Shown: positions 8,828 through 17,766, counted from the first letter of the stretch. The stretch is DNA of 64,000 bases from an uncultured Olsenella sp. (GCA_900540955.1 UQIF01000003.1:35398-99397), one strand, 5' to 3'. Numbers and translations: made by a program. The notes: a model not told the origin generated them from the sequence alone.

Positions 8828-9754
8828 ATGTCCAAGCTCGTCTCTGTCGTAATTCCTTGCTATAACTCAGAGCACTCGATTGCCGAGGTAGTCGAACTAA
8901 CCATGGCCGAGTTCGCTAAAATGCCTGAGTTTGAATGCGAATTCGTCCTTGTTAACGACAATTCATCCGATGGGACGTTCGGGGAGATTCGCCGCTTGGG
9001 TTCCCTGTACAAGAACGTCTACGGCGTAAGCCTTATGCGAAATTTCGGCCAACATAACGGCCTTATGTGTGCCATGAACTACACAAATGGTGACTACGTG
9101 CTCGGCATGGACGATGACATGCAGACGCACCCATCTCAAATTCCTACGATTCTGCATAAGATGGAGGAGGGCTTCGACCTTGTATACGGCGTTTATCGCC
9201 AGAGCACGAACGGATCTATAAAGAACTTCACGAGTTGGCTCAATAAGAAAACAAGCCGAATCCTGCTTGGGCGTCCCAAAAACATCCAGTCTTCCAACTT
9301 CTGGTGTATTACCCGTCAGGTTCGTGATGAGGTTATCAAATACAAAAATTACAGCCCCTACGTCGATGGCATTTTTTATCGTGTGACCCACAATATCGGC
9401 AACGTTACCATCGAGCATCACGAGCGTGAGTATGGTCAGTCGGGATATACGCTCAAAAAGCTCATCAAACAGTGGATGGCTTATTTCAATTTCTCGGTCA
9501 TTCCCCTGCGTATCGCTTCGGTTATCGGTGTTGTTTCGGCGCTCATTGGCTTTGTTATGGCGATCGTAACTGTGATTCGCAAGCTTATGGACCCTACTAT
9601 GATGATGGGCTGGGCTTCTACGATCTCCTTAATGGTCTTTTTCTTTGGTCTTGTGCTAATGGTCCTTGGAATCATCGGCGAGTATGTTGGGGATTTGGTG
9701 CTAGCCGTTAACGGAACGCCCCAGTTTATCGTTCGGGATAAGGTGAACCTGTAG
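8828..9754 (+). CDS. GT2 glycosyltransferase, polyprenyl-phosphate type (GtrB/ArnC-like)
   Basis: 308 residues. A GT-A catalytic domain (VVIPCYNSE, LVNDNSSDGT, then MDDDMQ as the metal/nucleotide aspartates) is followed by two C-terminal membrane helices (roughly residues 225-300), the layout of enzymes that attach a sugar to undecaprenyl phosphate. AGGAG precedes the ATG. Two small SMR-type membrane genes follow with overlapping stops and starts, matching the ArnC-ArnE-ArnF logic in which a transferase is paired with a heterodimeric flippase. Predicted role: make and present a lipid-linked sugar for glycan decoration. Confidence 0.87.
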   Translation: MSKLVSVVIPCYNSEHSIAEVVELTMAEFAKMPEFECEFVLVNDNSSDGTFGEIRRLGSLYKNVYGVSLMRNFGQHNGLMCAMNYTNGDYVLGMDDDMQTHPSQIPTILHKMEEGFDLVYGVYRQSTNGSIKNFTSWLNKKTSRILLGRPKNIQSSNFWCITRQVRDEVIKYKNYSPYVDGIFYRVTHNIGNVTIEHHEREYGQSGYTLKKLIKQWMAYFNFSVIPLRIASVIGVVSALIGFVMAIVTVIRKLMDPTMMMGWASTISLMVFFFGLVLMVLGIIGEYVGDLVLAVNGTPQFIVRDKVNL

Positions 9755-10110
9755 TGGCTCATGGGAACGCAAAGACGCTTCTGGGTCTCCACTTGCTGCT
9801 CGCGATCTACTCTCTGTGCAGCATTTGCGGCAAGCTTGCGTCTGGTTTTGCTTTTTTGAGCTGGCAGTTCATTCTTTGCTATGGCGGAATGATTGCGGTC
9901 TTGGGCGTCTACGCCATTGGATGGCAACAGATAATCAAGCGCATGCCGCTCACTTCGGCGTATGCGAATAAAGCCGTTACTATTGTTTGGGGCATCATTT
10001 GGGGTGCGTTGCTGTTCCATGAGGCGGTGACGCCGATGAAGCTGCTCGGCTCCGCTATCGTGCTTACCGGCGTTGTGCTCTTCTCGTTGGCAGACGGGGA
10101 GGGCGAATAA
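9754..10110 (+). CDS. SMR/EamA-type small membrane protein, first of pair (ArnE-like)
   Basis: 118 residues with four predicted helices in the small multidrug-resistance layout. The GTG start uses the last base of the upstream stop, giving tight coupling to the transferase; an ATG two codons later is also possible. In family relatives such as ArnE/ArnF, two such proteins form a flippase for an undecaprenyl-phosphate sugar. Its direct pairing with the next gene supports that reading over drug efflux. The sugar is unknown. Confidence 0.8.
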   Translation: MAHGNAKTLLGLHLLLAIYSLCSICGKLASGFAFLSWQFILCYGGMIAVLGVYAIGWQQIIKRMPLTSAYANKAVTIVWGIIWGALLFHEAVTPMKLLGSAIVLTGVVLFSLADGEGE

Positions 10111-10463
10111 TGGACACGACGGTGCTGCTCTATGCGGGAATCAACCTATTTGGTGTGTTCATTTCCGCTATTTCCCAAGTCATGCTCAAGAAATCGGCAA
10201 TGCAAGATCACGACAGCGCCATTAAGGAGTACTTGAACCCTCTTGTGGTGTTTGCTTACGTGATGTTTGTGGGCTCGACCTTGCTCTCCGTAATCGCATA
10301 CAAGGGCATCCCCCTTTCTATGGGGCCAATCCTTGAGGCGACGGGCTACATCTATGTGACGATTTTTGGCGTGACGATCTTCCATGAGAAGATGAACAAA
10401 AAGAAGGTTCTGGCGCTAGCCCTTATCATCGGGGGCATCGCTGTCTACTCGCTGGGCGTCTAG
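10110..10463 (+). CDS. SMR/EamA-type small membrane protein, second of pair (ArnF-like)
   Basis: 117 residues, four predicted helices, ending in a hydrophobic segment followed by SLGV. The TAATG junction overlaps the previous stop with its start by one base. It should form a heterodimer with the preceding protein. The SQVMLKKSA segment at the end of helix 1 and the HEKMNKKK loop before the last helix fit the SMR/EamA family. Predicted function: flipping of the lipid-linked sugar made by the GT2 at 8828. Confidence 0.8.
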   Translation: MDTTVLLYAGINLFGVFISAISQVMLKKSAMQDHDSAIKEYLNPLVVFAYVMFVGSTLLSVIAYKGIPLSMGPILEATGYIYVTIFGVTIFHEKMNKKKVLALALIIGGIAVYSLGV

Positions 10464-10487
10464 AAACTCAATTGAATGAATGAACGC

Positions 10488-10532
10488 GACCGTGGATTGC
10501 CTATGCCTTGGCAATCCATGGTCATCGATTTT
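10488..10532. terminator. Bidirectional rho-independent terminator
   Basis: A 14-bp stem (10488-10501 with 10510-10523, one G-U pair) with an 8-nt loop and a short TTTT run at 10529-10532. It sits between the converging SMR operon and the M19 dipeptidase gene and probably serves both. Confidence 0.7.
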
Positions 10533-10549
10533 AAGCCTTGAAGAACAGC

Positions 10550-11794
10550 TTACATTCCCTGCTCATATCTGCTAAAAAACCCGTACGCGTTTCGGAAGAA
10601 CATCTTGTTGACCACGTCCCGCCCAAAACGCTCGGCGAGCCTGATGTTCAAGTCGGGCATCTGCGAGCACGACTCGATCCACTCGGGGACGTCGCTTCCG
10701 TCGTAGTCGGTACCGATCGCGATGACGTCCTCGCCCCCGAGTGCAAGCCAGTGGTCTACGTGCGCGCAGAGCTCGTCGAAGGTCACTTCGCCGCTCGACG
10801 GGGCCGGACGCTCGGTGATGTAGCTGCGGTAGAGGTTCAGTCCCGCAAGGCCGCCCATATCCACGAGGGCGCGGAACATGTCATCGGTGAGGTTGCGTGG
10901 GACGTTGCAAACGGCCCGCGAGTTGGAGTGTGAGGCGACAAAGGGGCGCTTGTGGATGGAAAGCAGGTCGTTGAAACCCTCGTCGTTGAGGTGGGACACG
11001 TCGACAACGATGTCTCCCTCCTCGAATTTACTTACTACTTGCTTGCCCATGGCGGTCAGGCCGTCGGTCGTCGAGGGGCTGCTTCCCAGCGAGTTCTTTC
11101 CGCCCCAGGTAAGTGATGACATTACAATGCCGTCAGAGATCATCTCGTCGACAACGCCGAGATCATCGCCGATCATGCTCGCGTTCTCGATCGAAAGAAG
11201 CGCGGCGACCTTGCCGCTGCGGACCGCCTCCATGGCGACCTGCATTGCGGTCTTGCCGCCTCCGGGGCGGGCCAAGACCGCGATGTCGGAGTTATTCTGC
11301 TCGATGTCGTACGCGAAGCGGTTACGGGCCTTGCGGTAATAGGCGAGCGCGGCTGCGGGCTCGTCGGTGTCCATCCAGATGCCGAAGCACTGGAAATAGG
11401 AGAGCTGCTGCATCCTCGTGAGGTCCAGAGCGCCTTTGTTCTGACGCAAATCCCCGGCTTCAGATGAGGGATCGAAACCGACGTTCACGAGGAAGTTTTG
11501 CCAGCATTCGCTATCCTGCATTTCTCGTCTGCCGAGGGTGTCGCTGTGGAGGTCGAAGACCGCGAGTTTGCCGTCTACCAGGCCCTCATCGTCTGAAGTA
11601 GCGTTGTTGGACGATTCTGGCACCTCCTCGGCATCTGTTCGTTGACTGGTGCTCCCTGCTTGCTCATTAGGTTGTTGATTGAGCTGTTGAGCAGTGTTGC
11701 CGGTTTGCGCGCAGCCGGAAAGGCCAAGCGCCATCACTCCAGTGCCTGTAAGAAACGCACGACGAGATATGCTGCTATTAGAAGTGAGGTGCAT
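10550..11794 (-). CDS. Membrane dipeptidase (peptidase M19), Tat lipoprotein
   Basis: About 414 residues from the ATG at 11794. A GTG three codons upstream is also in frame, but GAGGAG lies 8 nt from the ATG and only 2 nt from the GTG. The N-terminus SRRAFLTGTG is a twin-arginine signal ending in an LSGC lipobox, so the folded enzyme should be exported and lipid-anchored. M19 zinc-site motifs are present: FDLHSDTL, VDVSHLN, ASHSNSRAVC and IGTDYDG. M19 enzymes hydrolyse dipeptides, often with D-residues, so it may process wall-derived peptides. Transcribed with the zinc-ribbon gene upstream (gap 18 bp). Confidence 0.92.
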   Translation of the reverse strand: MHLTSNSSISRRAFLTGTGVMALGLSGCAQTGNTAQQLNQQPNEQAGSTSQRTDAEEVPESSNNATSDDEGLVDGKLAVFDLHSDTLGRREMQDSECWQNFLVNVGFDPSSEAGDLRQNKGALDLTRMQQLSYFQCFGIWMDTDEPAAALAYYRKARNRFAYDIEQNNSDIAVLARPGGGKTAMQVAMEAVRSGKVAALLSIENASMIGDDLGVVDEMISDGIVMSSLTWGGKNSLGSSPSTTDGLTAMGKQVVSKFEEGDIVVDVSHLNDEGFNDLLSIHKRPFVASHSNSRAVCNVPRNLTDDMFRALVDMGGLAGLNLYRSYITERPAPSSGEVTFDELCAHVDHWLALGGEDVIAIGTDYDGSDVPEWIESCSQMPDLNIRLAERFGRDVVNKMFFRNAYGFFSRYEQGM

Positions 11795-11812
11795 GGGAAT
11801 CACTCCTCGCGG

Positions 11813-13270
11813 TTAGATGCAAAAGCCTATAACAACGCCGTGGTTATTTGTCGGGATGTCGTCTCCGCTTACGGCTCCGTTTGCCGACACCTTTAGACAG
11901 TCGTACGTCAGGTGCGGGTTTGCACTGCGGACCCACCAGTCGCACGAAGAGCCGTTGTAGGCGCGTTCGAGGACCCCGTTTGTACCGTAGGTGGAAACAT
12001 TGCATTGGGCAAAGAGCTCGTATTGGGTTCCCTCAGCCTCGGTCACGGCGTTGCACCACGTGTACTGGGCTGTTCCGTGCGTAGCGTTCCAAGCCTCGTT
12101 GCCGTCCTTGATGCCAGAAATCTCAACGAAGGAGGGAATCCACAGAGCATCTTTTGTGGTGGTCACGACTTCGGCTCCCATAGTCCCAGAGTTGGTACCG
12201 CCGCGGTTGTTTGTGTACTTCTTTGCGGGAGTGATCTGGCCTGTGAGGTCCGATGGCATAAGGTCGTAGAACTCGGTTGAGATGGACTTGCGAATGATCG
12301 AGCCTTCCCAACCGCCTCTGTTGTCGTCGGTGTAGTTCCAGGGGCAGAGTCCCAGCGCCTGGTCGAACAAGAACGTGAGGCCGATCTTGTTTCCGCTGGC
12401 GTCGACATCATGGTAAATCCCCACAATTCGGGCGCTGCACTTCTTGCCGTTAACGAGGGTTATGGTCTTGCTGCCCATCTGGGTGAGATCGCCGGACGCG
12501 TCGCAGAGGTTGTACTTTGCGGCAATCGCGACGGCATCCGATTTGGACCCCGCTGCGGTGATCTTGCCGGAGATCTCCTTCAACTCAGCCCAGGAATACT
12601 CGTCGACGGATGATTTGACGTCGTCCCTCTCTTTTGTTTCCTCGGATTCGATGGGCTCGGTGTGTTTATCATCGCTTACGATAACTTTGACCTTGCTTTC
12701 GTTGGGCTTCCTTTCGTCGTTTGGGGAGACACTGGACTGTTCTTGCTGTGCCGGTACAAGTCCAAACCAGTTGGTCTTCATGCCGGCGATGGCAACTCCG
12801 CCGCAGGCCAGGACTATAGCGGCGGCGATTCCGGCGATGGCCGCGGGATGCAGGCTGCGCTGCTTCTTTGGCGCTCCGTTCTCGGTCGTATCAAATGGTG
12901 CCCCGCACTGCTCGCAGAACATAGATCCCGGCTCGTAAGGGGCACCGCATTTCAGGCAGAAAGGCGACCTGGACTTTGTTCCGGGCCACTGCTTGGTTTC
13001 CGTAGATCGCTCGATTGCGATAGTGCTGCCCGTGTCGATGTCGCTACTGTCGTTGGTCTCGGCACTAAGGTCGGAACCGTCGAGGCGTGCACCGCATCGC
13101 TCGCAAAACACCCCTCCGGGCTCGTTCGGGGCGCCGCAGGAGGTGCAATAGACCTTCGGGGCTTCCCGCTGAGCCTCGACGGGGTCAAAGAACTTCGCAA
13201 GCTTGTGGCCGCAGTTCGTGCAGAAATCGGCATCGTCTTCGTTTCGAGCCCCGCAGAAATCGCAGAACAT
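11813..13270 (-). CDS. Triple zinc-ribbon membrane protein with DUF6273-like C-terminal domain
   Basis: 485 residues. Three CxxC...CxxC zinc ribbons fill the first ~130 residues (FCDFCG/FCTNCG, YCTSCG/FCERCG, FCLKCG/FCEQCG). One membrane helix follows (about residues 145-168), then a charged linker and a C-terminal domain with WWVRSANP near the end, the signature of DUF6273. With no signal peptide, the ribbons should be cytoplasmic and the DUF6273-like domain outside. Function is unknown; the design suggests a sensor or scaffold. GAGAGG precedes the ATG. It is the first gene of a two-gene operon with the M19 dipeptidase. Confidence 0.85.
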   Translation of the reverse strand: MFCDFCGARNEDDADFCTNCGHKLAKFFDPVEAQREAPKVYCTSCGAPNEPGGVFCERCGARLDGSDLSAETNDSSDIDTGSTIAIERSTETKQWPGTKSRSPFCLKCGAPYEPGSMFCEQCGAPFDTTENGAPKKQRSLHPAAIAGIAAAIVLACGGVAIAGMKTNWFGLVPAQQEQSSVSPNDERKPNESKVKVIVSDDKHTEPIESEETKERDDVKSSVDEYSWAELKEISGKITAAGSKSDAVAIAAKYNLCDASGDLTQMGSKTITLVNGKKCSARIVGIYHDVDASGNKIGLTFLFDQALGLCPWNYTDDNRGGWEGSIIRKSISTEFYDLMPSDLTGQITPAKKYTNNRGGTNSGTMGAEVVTTTKDALWIPSFVEISGIKDGNEAWNATHGTAQYTWCNAVTEAEGTQYELFAQCNVSTYGTNGVLERAYNGSSCDWWVRSANPHLTYDCLKVSANGAVSGDDIPTNNHGVVIGFCI

Positions 13271-13320
13271 GGAGTTTCCTCTCGTTTGGGTACATACAAG
13301 ATCGTAACCCCATACTCAGG

Positions 13321-13884
13321 GCTGTTTGTTGCACAGCTGTCGGCGCTTCGTTGGCTGTTTGGACTCGTGCGGTTGGGCAGCACATGATCGACGGGTCTGT
13401 CCAGCCCATAGCCGAGCGCAGCCCCTTTACCAGTATGGATGTCGGCTCGGGAGAGTATATCCCCGCGGCGCTCCTGAGGCTCTCGCCTTGGTATACGACT
13501 GGCGAGGGGGACAACGCCTGGTTCGATTTCGAATCCTATTTCAAGGATCGCGGAACGAACGCAATTGCCGAAAACGGGGGCGCTGCTTTCGGGGCAACAC
13601 GCGATGGCCGAAGGACCGTGGTCGCTTAATCAAATCTGGGAGAGGGAGAAAAGCTGGAGATGCCGCTTCTTTACTATGTCGGTTACAGCGCGGTAGATCT
13701 GGACACGGGTGTCTCGCTGGAGGTGTCCGAGAGCAACAACGGCTTGGTTAACGTGCAGACAGCGGCCTCATCCGGTGCAATCGCGGTTGAATACACCGGC
13801 ACGTCTATTCAATATGTCACTCTTGCCATTTCTGCCATCACCCTTGTTGTGCTCACGGTGACCAGTTTCTTGAGGAGAAAATAA
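13321..13884 (+). pseudogene. 3' remnant of a large membrane protein (YfhO/GT-C-like)
   Basis: One reading frame encodes the tail of a membrane protein: a hydrophobic stretch, an extracellular part containing MDVGSGEYIPAALL and WYTTGEGDNAWFDFE, then LPLLYYVGYSAVDLDTG-like sequence and a final helix before the stop at 13882-13884. There is an in-frame TAA at 13627-13629, and similar coding sequence continues in the same frame after it. The 5' part, with the catalytic region and most helices, is missing, and the remnant abuts the start of the oppositely oriented zinc-ribbon gene. It resembles the C-terminal ends of YfhO-like glycosylation proteins. Start coordinate is approximate. Confidence 0.7.
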
Positions 13885-13887
13885 ACA

Positions 13888-14824
13888 ATGAAAGAGTCGC
13901 TCTGCATTGTGGTCCCCTGTTACAACGAGGGGGGAGTCACTGGGCTTTTTCTTTGAGGCAATGGAGGCCCTCGAGGGCCAGCTCCCCGTCAAGGTTTCTT
14001 ATGTCCTCGTTGGCGACGAGTCCAAAGACGACACGCTTTCTGTGATGTGCAGGGCGAATGCCGGGCGACCTGGCGTTGTGCATTACATTTCGTTTTCCAG
14101 GTATTTCGGAAAAGAGGCGGCACTTGCAGCCGGGATGCGCAGGACGGTCGACGATGGCTACGACCTCGTCTCAGTTATGGATGCCGATCTCCAAAATTCG
14201 CCCTCGCTGCTTCCCCAGATGATCGAACAGGTCGTCGTGCACGGCCACGACGTTGCCGTGGCGTATCGAACCACTCGTGCCGGGGAGTCGCCTATTCGCA
14301 GCTGGTTTGCGTATCGTTTCTACATCATGATGAACAAGATTTCCGATGTGGAGATGAAGGACGGCGCCAGAGACTTCCGAGTCATGACGAATAGGGCGGC
14401 GAAGGCGGTCGTTGACCTTCGTGAGCGTAATCGATTCTCTAAGGGTCTCTTTTCTTGGGTCGGCTTCGACACCGTTTGGATTCCTTGCGAAAACATCGAG
14501 AGGGCGCACGGGCAGACCGGCTGGAGCTTCTTGTCACTCGTTCGTTACGCTATCGAGGGAATCGTCGCGTTCTCCACGGTTCCGCTCGAGATCATCTCGG
14601 TAGCGGGTTTGGTCGCGTTTTTTGCCCTGGCGTTCCTGCTCTTTGTGATCATCCGTGCACTGCTGTTCGGCGATCCCGTTGCCGGCTGGCCCTCTCTTAT
14701 GGCGGCTGTCACGCTGTTTGGTGGGGTTAATCTCTTAGGAGTTGGCACCGTGGGCCTCTACATCTCAAAGATCTACTCCGAGACCAAGAGCCGGCCTTTG
14801 TACATTATCGAGGAGGAGAAGTAA
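13888..14824 (+). pseudogene. GT2 glycosyltransferase (GtrB-like), frameshifted at a G6 tract
   Basis: From ATG 13888 (GAGGAG upstream) the protein begins MKESLCIVVPCYNEGG, a normal GT2 start, then stops after 22 codons. The rest (from ~13936) is intact in the +2 frame: LVGDESKDDT, MDADLQN, two C-terminal helices and SRPLYIIEEEK. Removing one G from the six Gs at 13929-13934 restores YNEGESLGFFFE. The intact product would be a ~311-residue polyprenyl-phosphate glycosyltransferase. The alternative GTG at 13907 lacks the first Rossmann strand and is unlikely to be functional. This could be decay, a phase-variable switch or a sequencing error. Confidence 0.85.
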
Positions 14825-14902
14825 GTGATTCCCGGCGCGACCAGCTGCCGAGTCTCCATGCTAAAAACCCGCACGTCTGGGTCCCTGATACCCCTTTGCG
14901 CT

Positions 14903-14930
14903 AAGAAGCGCCGACGTCTGGGCGCTTCTT
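14903..14930. terminator. Hairpin downstream of frameshifted GT2
   Basis: A perfect 10-bp stem (AAGAAGCGCC 14903-14912 with 14921-14930) around GACGTCTG, ending in CTTCTT. It fits a rho-independent terminator for the plus-strand gene that ends at 14824. Confidence 0.6.
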
Positions 14931-14947
14931 CCTGATTTGCGTTAAAG

Positions 14948-14989
14948 AATCGCCACCTCTGAGCGTCCCGAAGCCCAGAGGTGGCGATT
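14948..14989. terminator. Long hairpin between converging genes
   Basis: A 14-bp perfect stem (14948-14961 with 14976-14989) flanked by AAAG and TTCTT, so it can act on both strands. It probably terminates the minus-strand ATP-grasp gene ending at 15048. The stretch 14831-15025 also carries three copies of an ACGTCTGGG-like motif, one inverted. Confidence 0.6.
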
Positions 14990-15047
14990 TCTTAGCAGTC
15001 AGCTTGGCGAGAAGCCCAGACGTCGCAGATTCCTAGCGCTGCCCGCC

Positions 15048-16190
15048 CTAGTGCGCGATGCCGTTTCTGGCGCGCTTCTGCTCGGGCGTGAGCGCGTCGA
15101 CCTTCGCGATGCACTCTCGATAGTACGCGCCGGCCACGGGGTCTGCCATAAGAGGCTTGTGGAGCTGCACGTACTCGATGCCGGGGTGGGAGTTGATCTC
15201 CATGAGCTTGGGCCCCTTATCGGTGAGTCCGAGGTCGAAGCCCAGGTAGGAAAGCGGCACGAGGCGAAGCGCAAGCTGCTTCAGACGCTCCTCGATCTGG
15301 GGCCAGTCCTCGACCATGCCCTCGGCGAGCACGCCGCTGTCAGGGTGGCGGGGGCTGGGAACGTTGCGGTTGGCGTAGACAATCACGCCGTCGCCGAACT
15401 CACCGGTGTTGATGTCGAAGCGCACGTTGTAGGCGCCGATGTCGCCGGCGGTGGGCGGCGCGTAGTTGGCCGTGGCGCCGGACTTGTCGGAGCCCATGCC
15501 GAAGCGCAGGTACGAGCTGATCATCGTGGGATTCGTGCCCGTGGTGTTTGTCATCACGAGGCGCAGGGTGTGGATAAGCGGGTCGATGGCGGCCATCTGG
15601 GCGCTCGGGCGGATGAACTCGGTGAAGATGTAGTTGGGGTGGCCCTCCACGAACGCGCGGACGCCTTCGGCGTCGCTCGGCCTGCCGTCGATGAGGTAAC
15701 CTCCGTCCTTGTACGCGAGCATGTGGAAGCCCGCCGCCAATGCCCCGTTGCATGGCTTGCAGGCAAACTCGCCTTTCTCACACAGGACCTCAAGCAAACC
15801 ATCGATTCCGGTGCGCATGCCGCTCGAGAACAGGGGCAACAAGCGGTCCTTGGCAGTGTAATAGTAATACTCGGGCAGCAGGGACTCGAACTCGGTACCG
15901 GCGAGCATGTAACCCAGCGTGAGCTTGTCGTTGATCCAGATACGCTGCCAGTCGTTGAGCGGCCAGATGCGGTCGATATCGTAGTCCGAGAGGTAGTCGC
16001 TTACGTTTTGCTCGTTCAGGCCGTAGGTGCAGGCGGACTGGGCGTAGAAGCCGTGCGCGTGAGCCCACTCGAGGTAATCCGGGTCGAACAGGCCGCTGTT
16101 TCTCTCGGTCTCGAGCGCCTCGAGGTACTCGGCGGCCATCCTGCGGGAAAAGCCGTCGGCAAGCAGCGCTTCCATAGAGTTTTCGATCAT
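15048..16190 (-). CDS. Sugar-transfer-associated ATP-grasp protein
   Basis: 380 residues, resembling the ATP-grasp family found in exopolysaccharide loci (Pfam ATPgrasp_ST). Seen directly: a GGYLIDGRP segment in the central domain and, near the C-terminus, YLGFDLGLTDKGPKLMEINSHPG, where the E-x-N-x-H region matches the metal-binding end of an ATP-grasp active site. Such enzymes join a carboxylic acid to an amine or thiol using ATP, but the substrate of this subfamily is not established. GGGGAG lies 6 nt before the ATG. Transcribed away from the flippase at 16318 with a 127-bp intergenic region. Confidence 0.8.
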   Translation of the reverse strand: MIENSMEALLADGFSRRMAAEYLEALETERNSGLFDPDYLEWAHAHGFYAQSACTYGLNEQNVSDYLSDYDIDRIWPLNDWQRIWINDKLTLGYMLAGTEFESLLPEYYYYTAKDRLLPLFSSGMRTGIDGLLEVLCEKGEFACKPCNGALAAGFHMLAYKDGGYLIDGRPSDAEGVRAFVEGHPNYIFTEFIRPSAQMAAIDPLIHTLRLVMTNTTGTNPTMISSYLRFGMGSDKSGATANYAPPTAGDIGAYNVRFDINTGEFGDGVIVYANRNVPSPRHPDSGVLAEGMVEDWPQIEERLKQLALRLVPLSYLGFDLGLTDKGPKLMEINSHPGIEYVQLHKPLMADPVAGAYYRECIAKVDALTPEQKRARNGIAH

Positions 16191-16317
16191 TTATGCTCCC
16201 CATCTCGGAAGGTGACGTCCAATGCGCTTTATCATACAGTCTGTTTGTGTTGTCCGCTCTTAAGCATTGGGTCAGCGGTATCTGCTGGCGGATTGGACGT
16301 GCGTGCATATAAAGGAC

Positions 16318-17766
16318 ATGAAGAAGGCGACCATCAGCTCGCTGTTCTGGAAGCTGTTCGAGCTCGGCGGCTCCTCGGTTATCACCCTTCTGGTTCAGAT
16401 CGTCATGGCGCGCCTACTCGCGCCCGACGAGTTCGGCATGCTCGCCATCATGCTCGTGTTCGTGAATATAGGCAACGTCATCGTGCAATCTGGCCTGAAC
16501 ACGGCAATTATCCAGTCGCCCGATGCCACGGAGCGCGACTACTCCACCGTGTTCTGGATGAGCCTCACCATGTCGGTGGTGCTCTATGGCGTCTCATTCG
16601 TGCTCGCGCCCGCTGTGGCTGCGTTCTACGACGCCCCGGCCATCGTCGCTCCGCTTCGCGTGCTCGTGCTCATCCTCATCGTCAATGCGTACAACGCGGT
16701 GCAGGAGGCAATAGTCGCCCGCTCGATGGACTTCCGCAAGACCGCCCGCGCCACCGTGACGGCAGGCGTGGTTTCCGGCGCCGCCGGCATCGCCTCGGCG
16801 CTCGCCGGCGCGGGAATCTGGGCGCTCGTGATCCAACAGCTGCTCTTCCAGGTGGTCAAGTGCATCGTCCTCGCGTTCGAGATCGACTGGAAACCGCGGC
16901 TCGTGTTCGAGCGCGATCGCGCCGTCGTGCTTTTCCGCTTCGGCTGGAAGCTGCTCGCCTCCGGCGTGCTTGACCAGGGTTACCAGAGCCTGGCCGACCT
17001 CATCATTGGCAAACAGTTCACAAAGACCGACCTCGGGTATGTCTCGCAGGGCAAGAAGTACCCGCAGGCCCTGGGCTCGCTCCTTGACGGGGCAATCCAG
17101 CCGGTCATGCTGAGCGCCGCGTCGCGCGTGCAGGACGACAAATCCATGGTCAAGCGCCTCGCGCGGCGCGGCCTCAAGACGAGCACCTTTCTGGTGTTTC
17201 CCGCCATGGCGCTCTTTGCGCTCACGGCACGTCCCATCGTCTTGCTGCTGCTCGGCGAGAAATGGCTGCCAAGCGTGTGGATCCTCCAAGCGTACTGCTT
17301 TATCTACGCGCTTCTTCCCATCCACACCACCAACCTGCAGGTGCTCAACGGCATGGGCCGCTCGGACCTCTTTCTTAAGCTCGAGGTGGTCAAAAACGTC
17401 GTGGGCTTCGTCATCCTGTGCGCTGCCGCCTTCGCCTTCGACACTATCCAGGCCATCGTCCTGGGTTATATGCTCACGGGCGTGCTCTGCACCTTCATCA
17501 ATGCCTTCCCGAACAAGCGCGTGATCGGCTACGCTTTCTCCGAGCAGGTTCGCGACATTCTGCCGGCATTCCTGCTCTCCCTCGCTGCGGCGGCCGTCGC
17601 CGCGCCCGTGGCCGCCCTCGGCCTTCCTGACATCGCCACCATCTTGTTTCAGGCCGTCGTTATGGCCGCGGCGTACCTGCTCATAGCTAGGCTTCTGCGC
17701 GTGGAGGAGCTCACTTACATACTCAATACCCTCAAAGAGATGAGGTCCGGAAAGGTGGGCAAATGA
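16318..17766 (+). CDS. Wzx-like polysaccharide flippase (MOP superfamily)
   Basis: About 482 residues with 12-14 hydrophobic segments, beginning MKKATISSLFWKLFELGG, the usual start of polysaccharide exporters. MARLLAPDEFG in the first loop is a signature of the RfbX/Wzx (PST) group. It should flip undecaprenyl-diphosphate-linked repeat units to the outside. An in-frame start exists at 16267 and a GTG at 16306. ATG 16318 was chosen because the family sequence starts there, although AGGA is only 1-2 nt upstream, so the exact start is uncertain. Its stop overlaps the next gene's start (ATGA). Confidence 0.9.
   Translation: MKKATISSLFWKLFELGGSSVITLLVQIVMARLLAPDEFGMLAIMLVFVNIGNVIVQSGLNTAIIQSPDATERDYSTVFWMSLTMSVVLYGVSFVLAPAVAAFYDAPAIVAPLRVLVLILIVNAYNAVQEAIVARSMDFRKTARATVTAGVVSGAAGIASALAGAGIWALVIQQLLFQVVKCIVLAFEIDWKPRLVFERDRAVVLFRFGWKLLASGVLDQGYQSLADLIIGKQFTKTDLGYVSQGKKYPQALGSLLDGAIQPVMLSAASRVQDDKSMVKRLARRGLKTSTFLVFPAMALFALTARPIVLLLLGEKWLPSVWILQAYCFIYALLPIHTTNLQVLNGMGRSDLFLKLEVVKNVVGFVILCAAAFAFDTIQAIVLGYMLTGVLCTFINAFPNKRVIGYAFSEQVRDILPAFLLSLAAAAVAAPVAALGLPDIATILFQAVVMAAAYLLIARLLRVEELTYILNTLKEMRSGKVGK

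Noticed and set aside
15051..16973. Long plus-strand open frame of 640 codons
   Set aside because: It is antisense to the ATP-grasp gene at 15048-16190 and then runs out of frame through the flippase gene. Composition is low-complexity and shows no family motifs.
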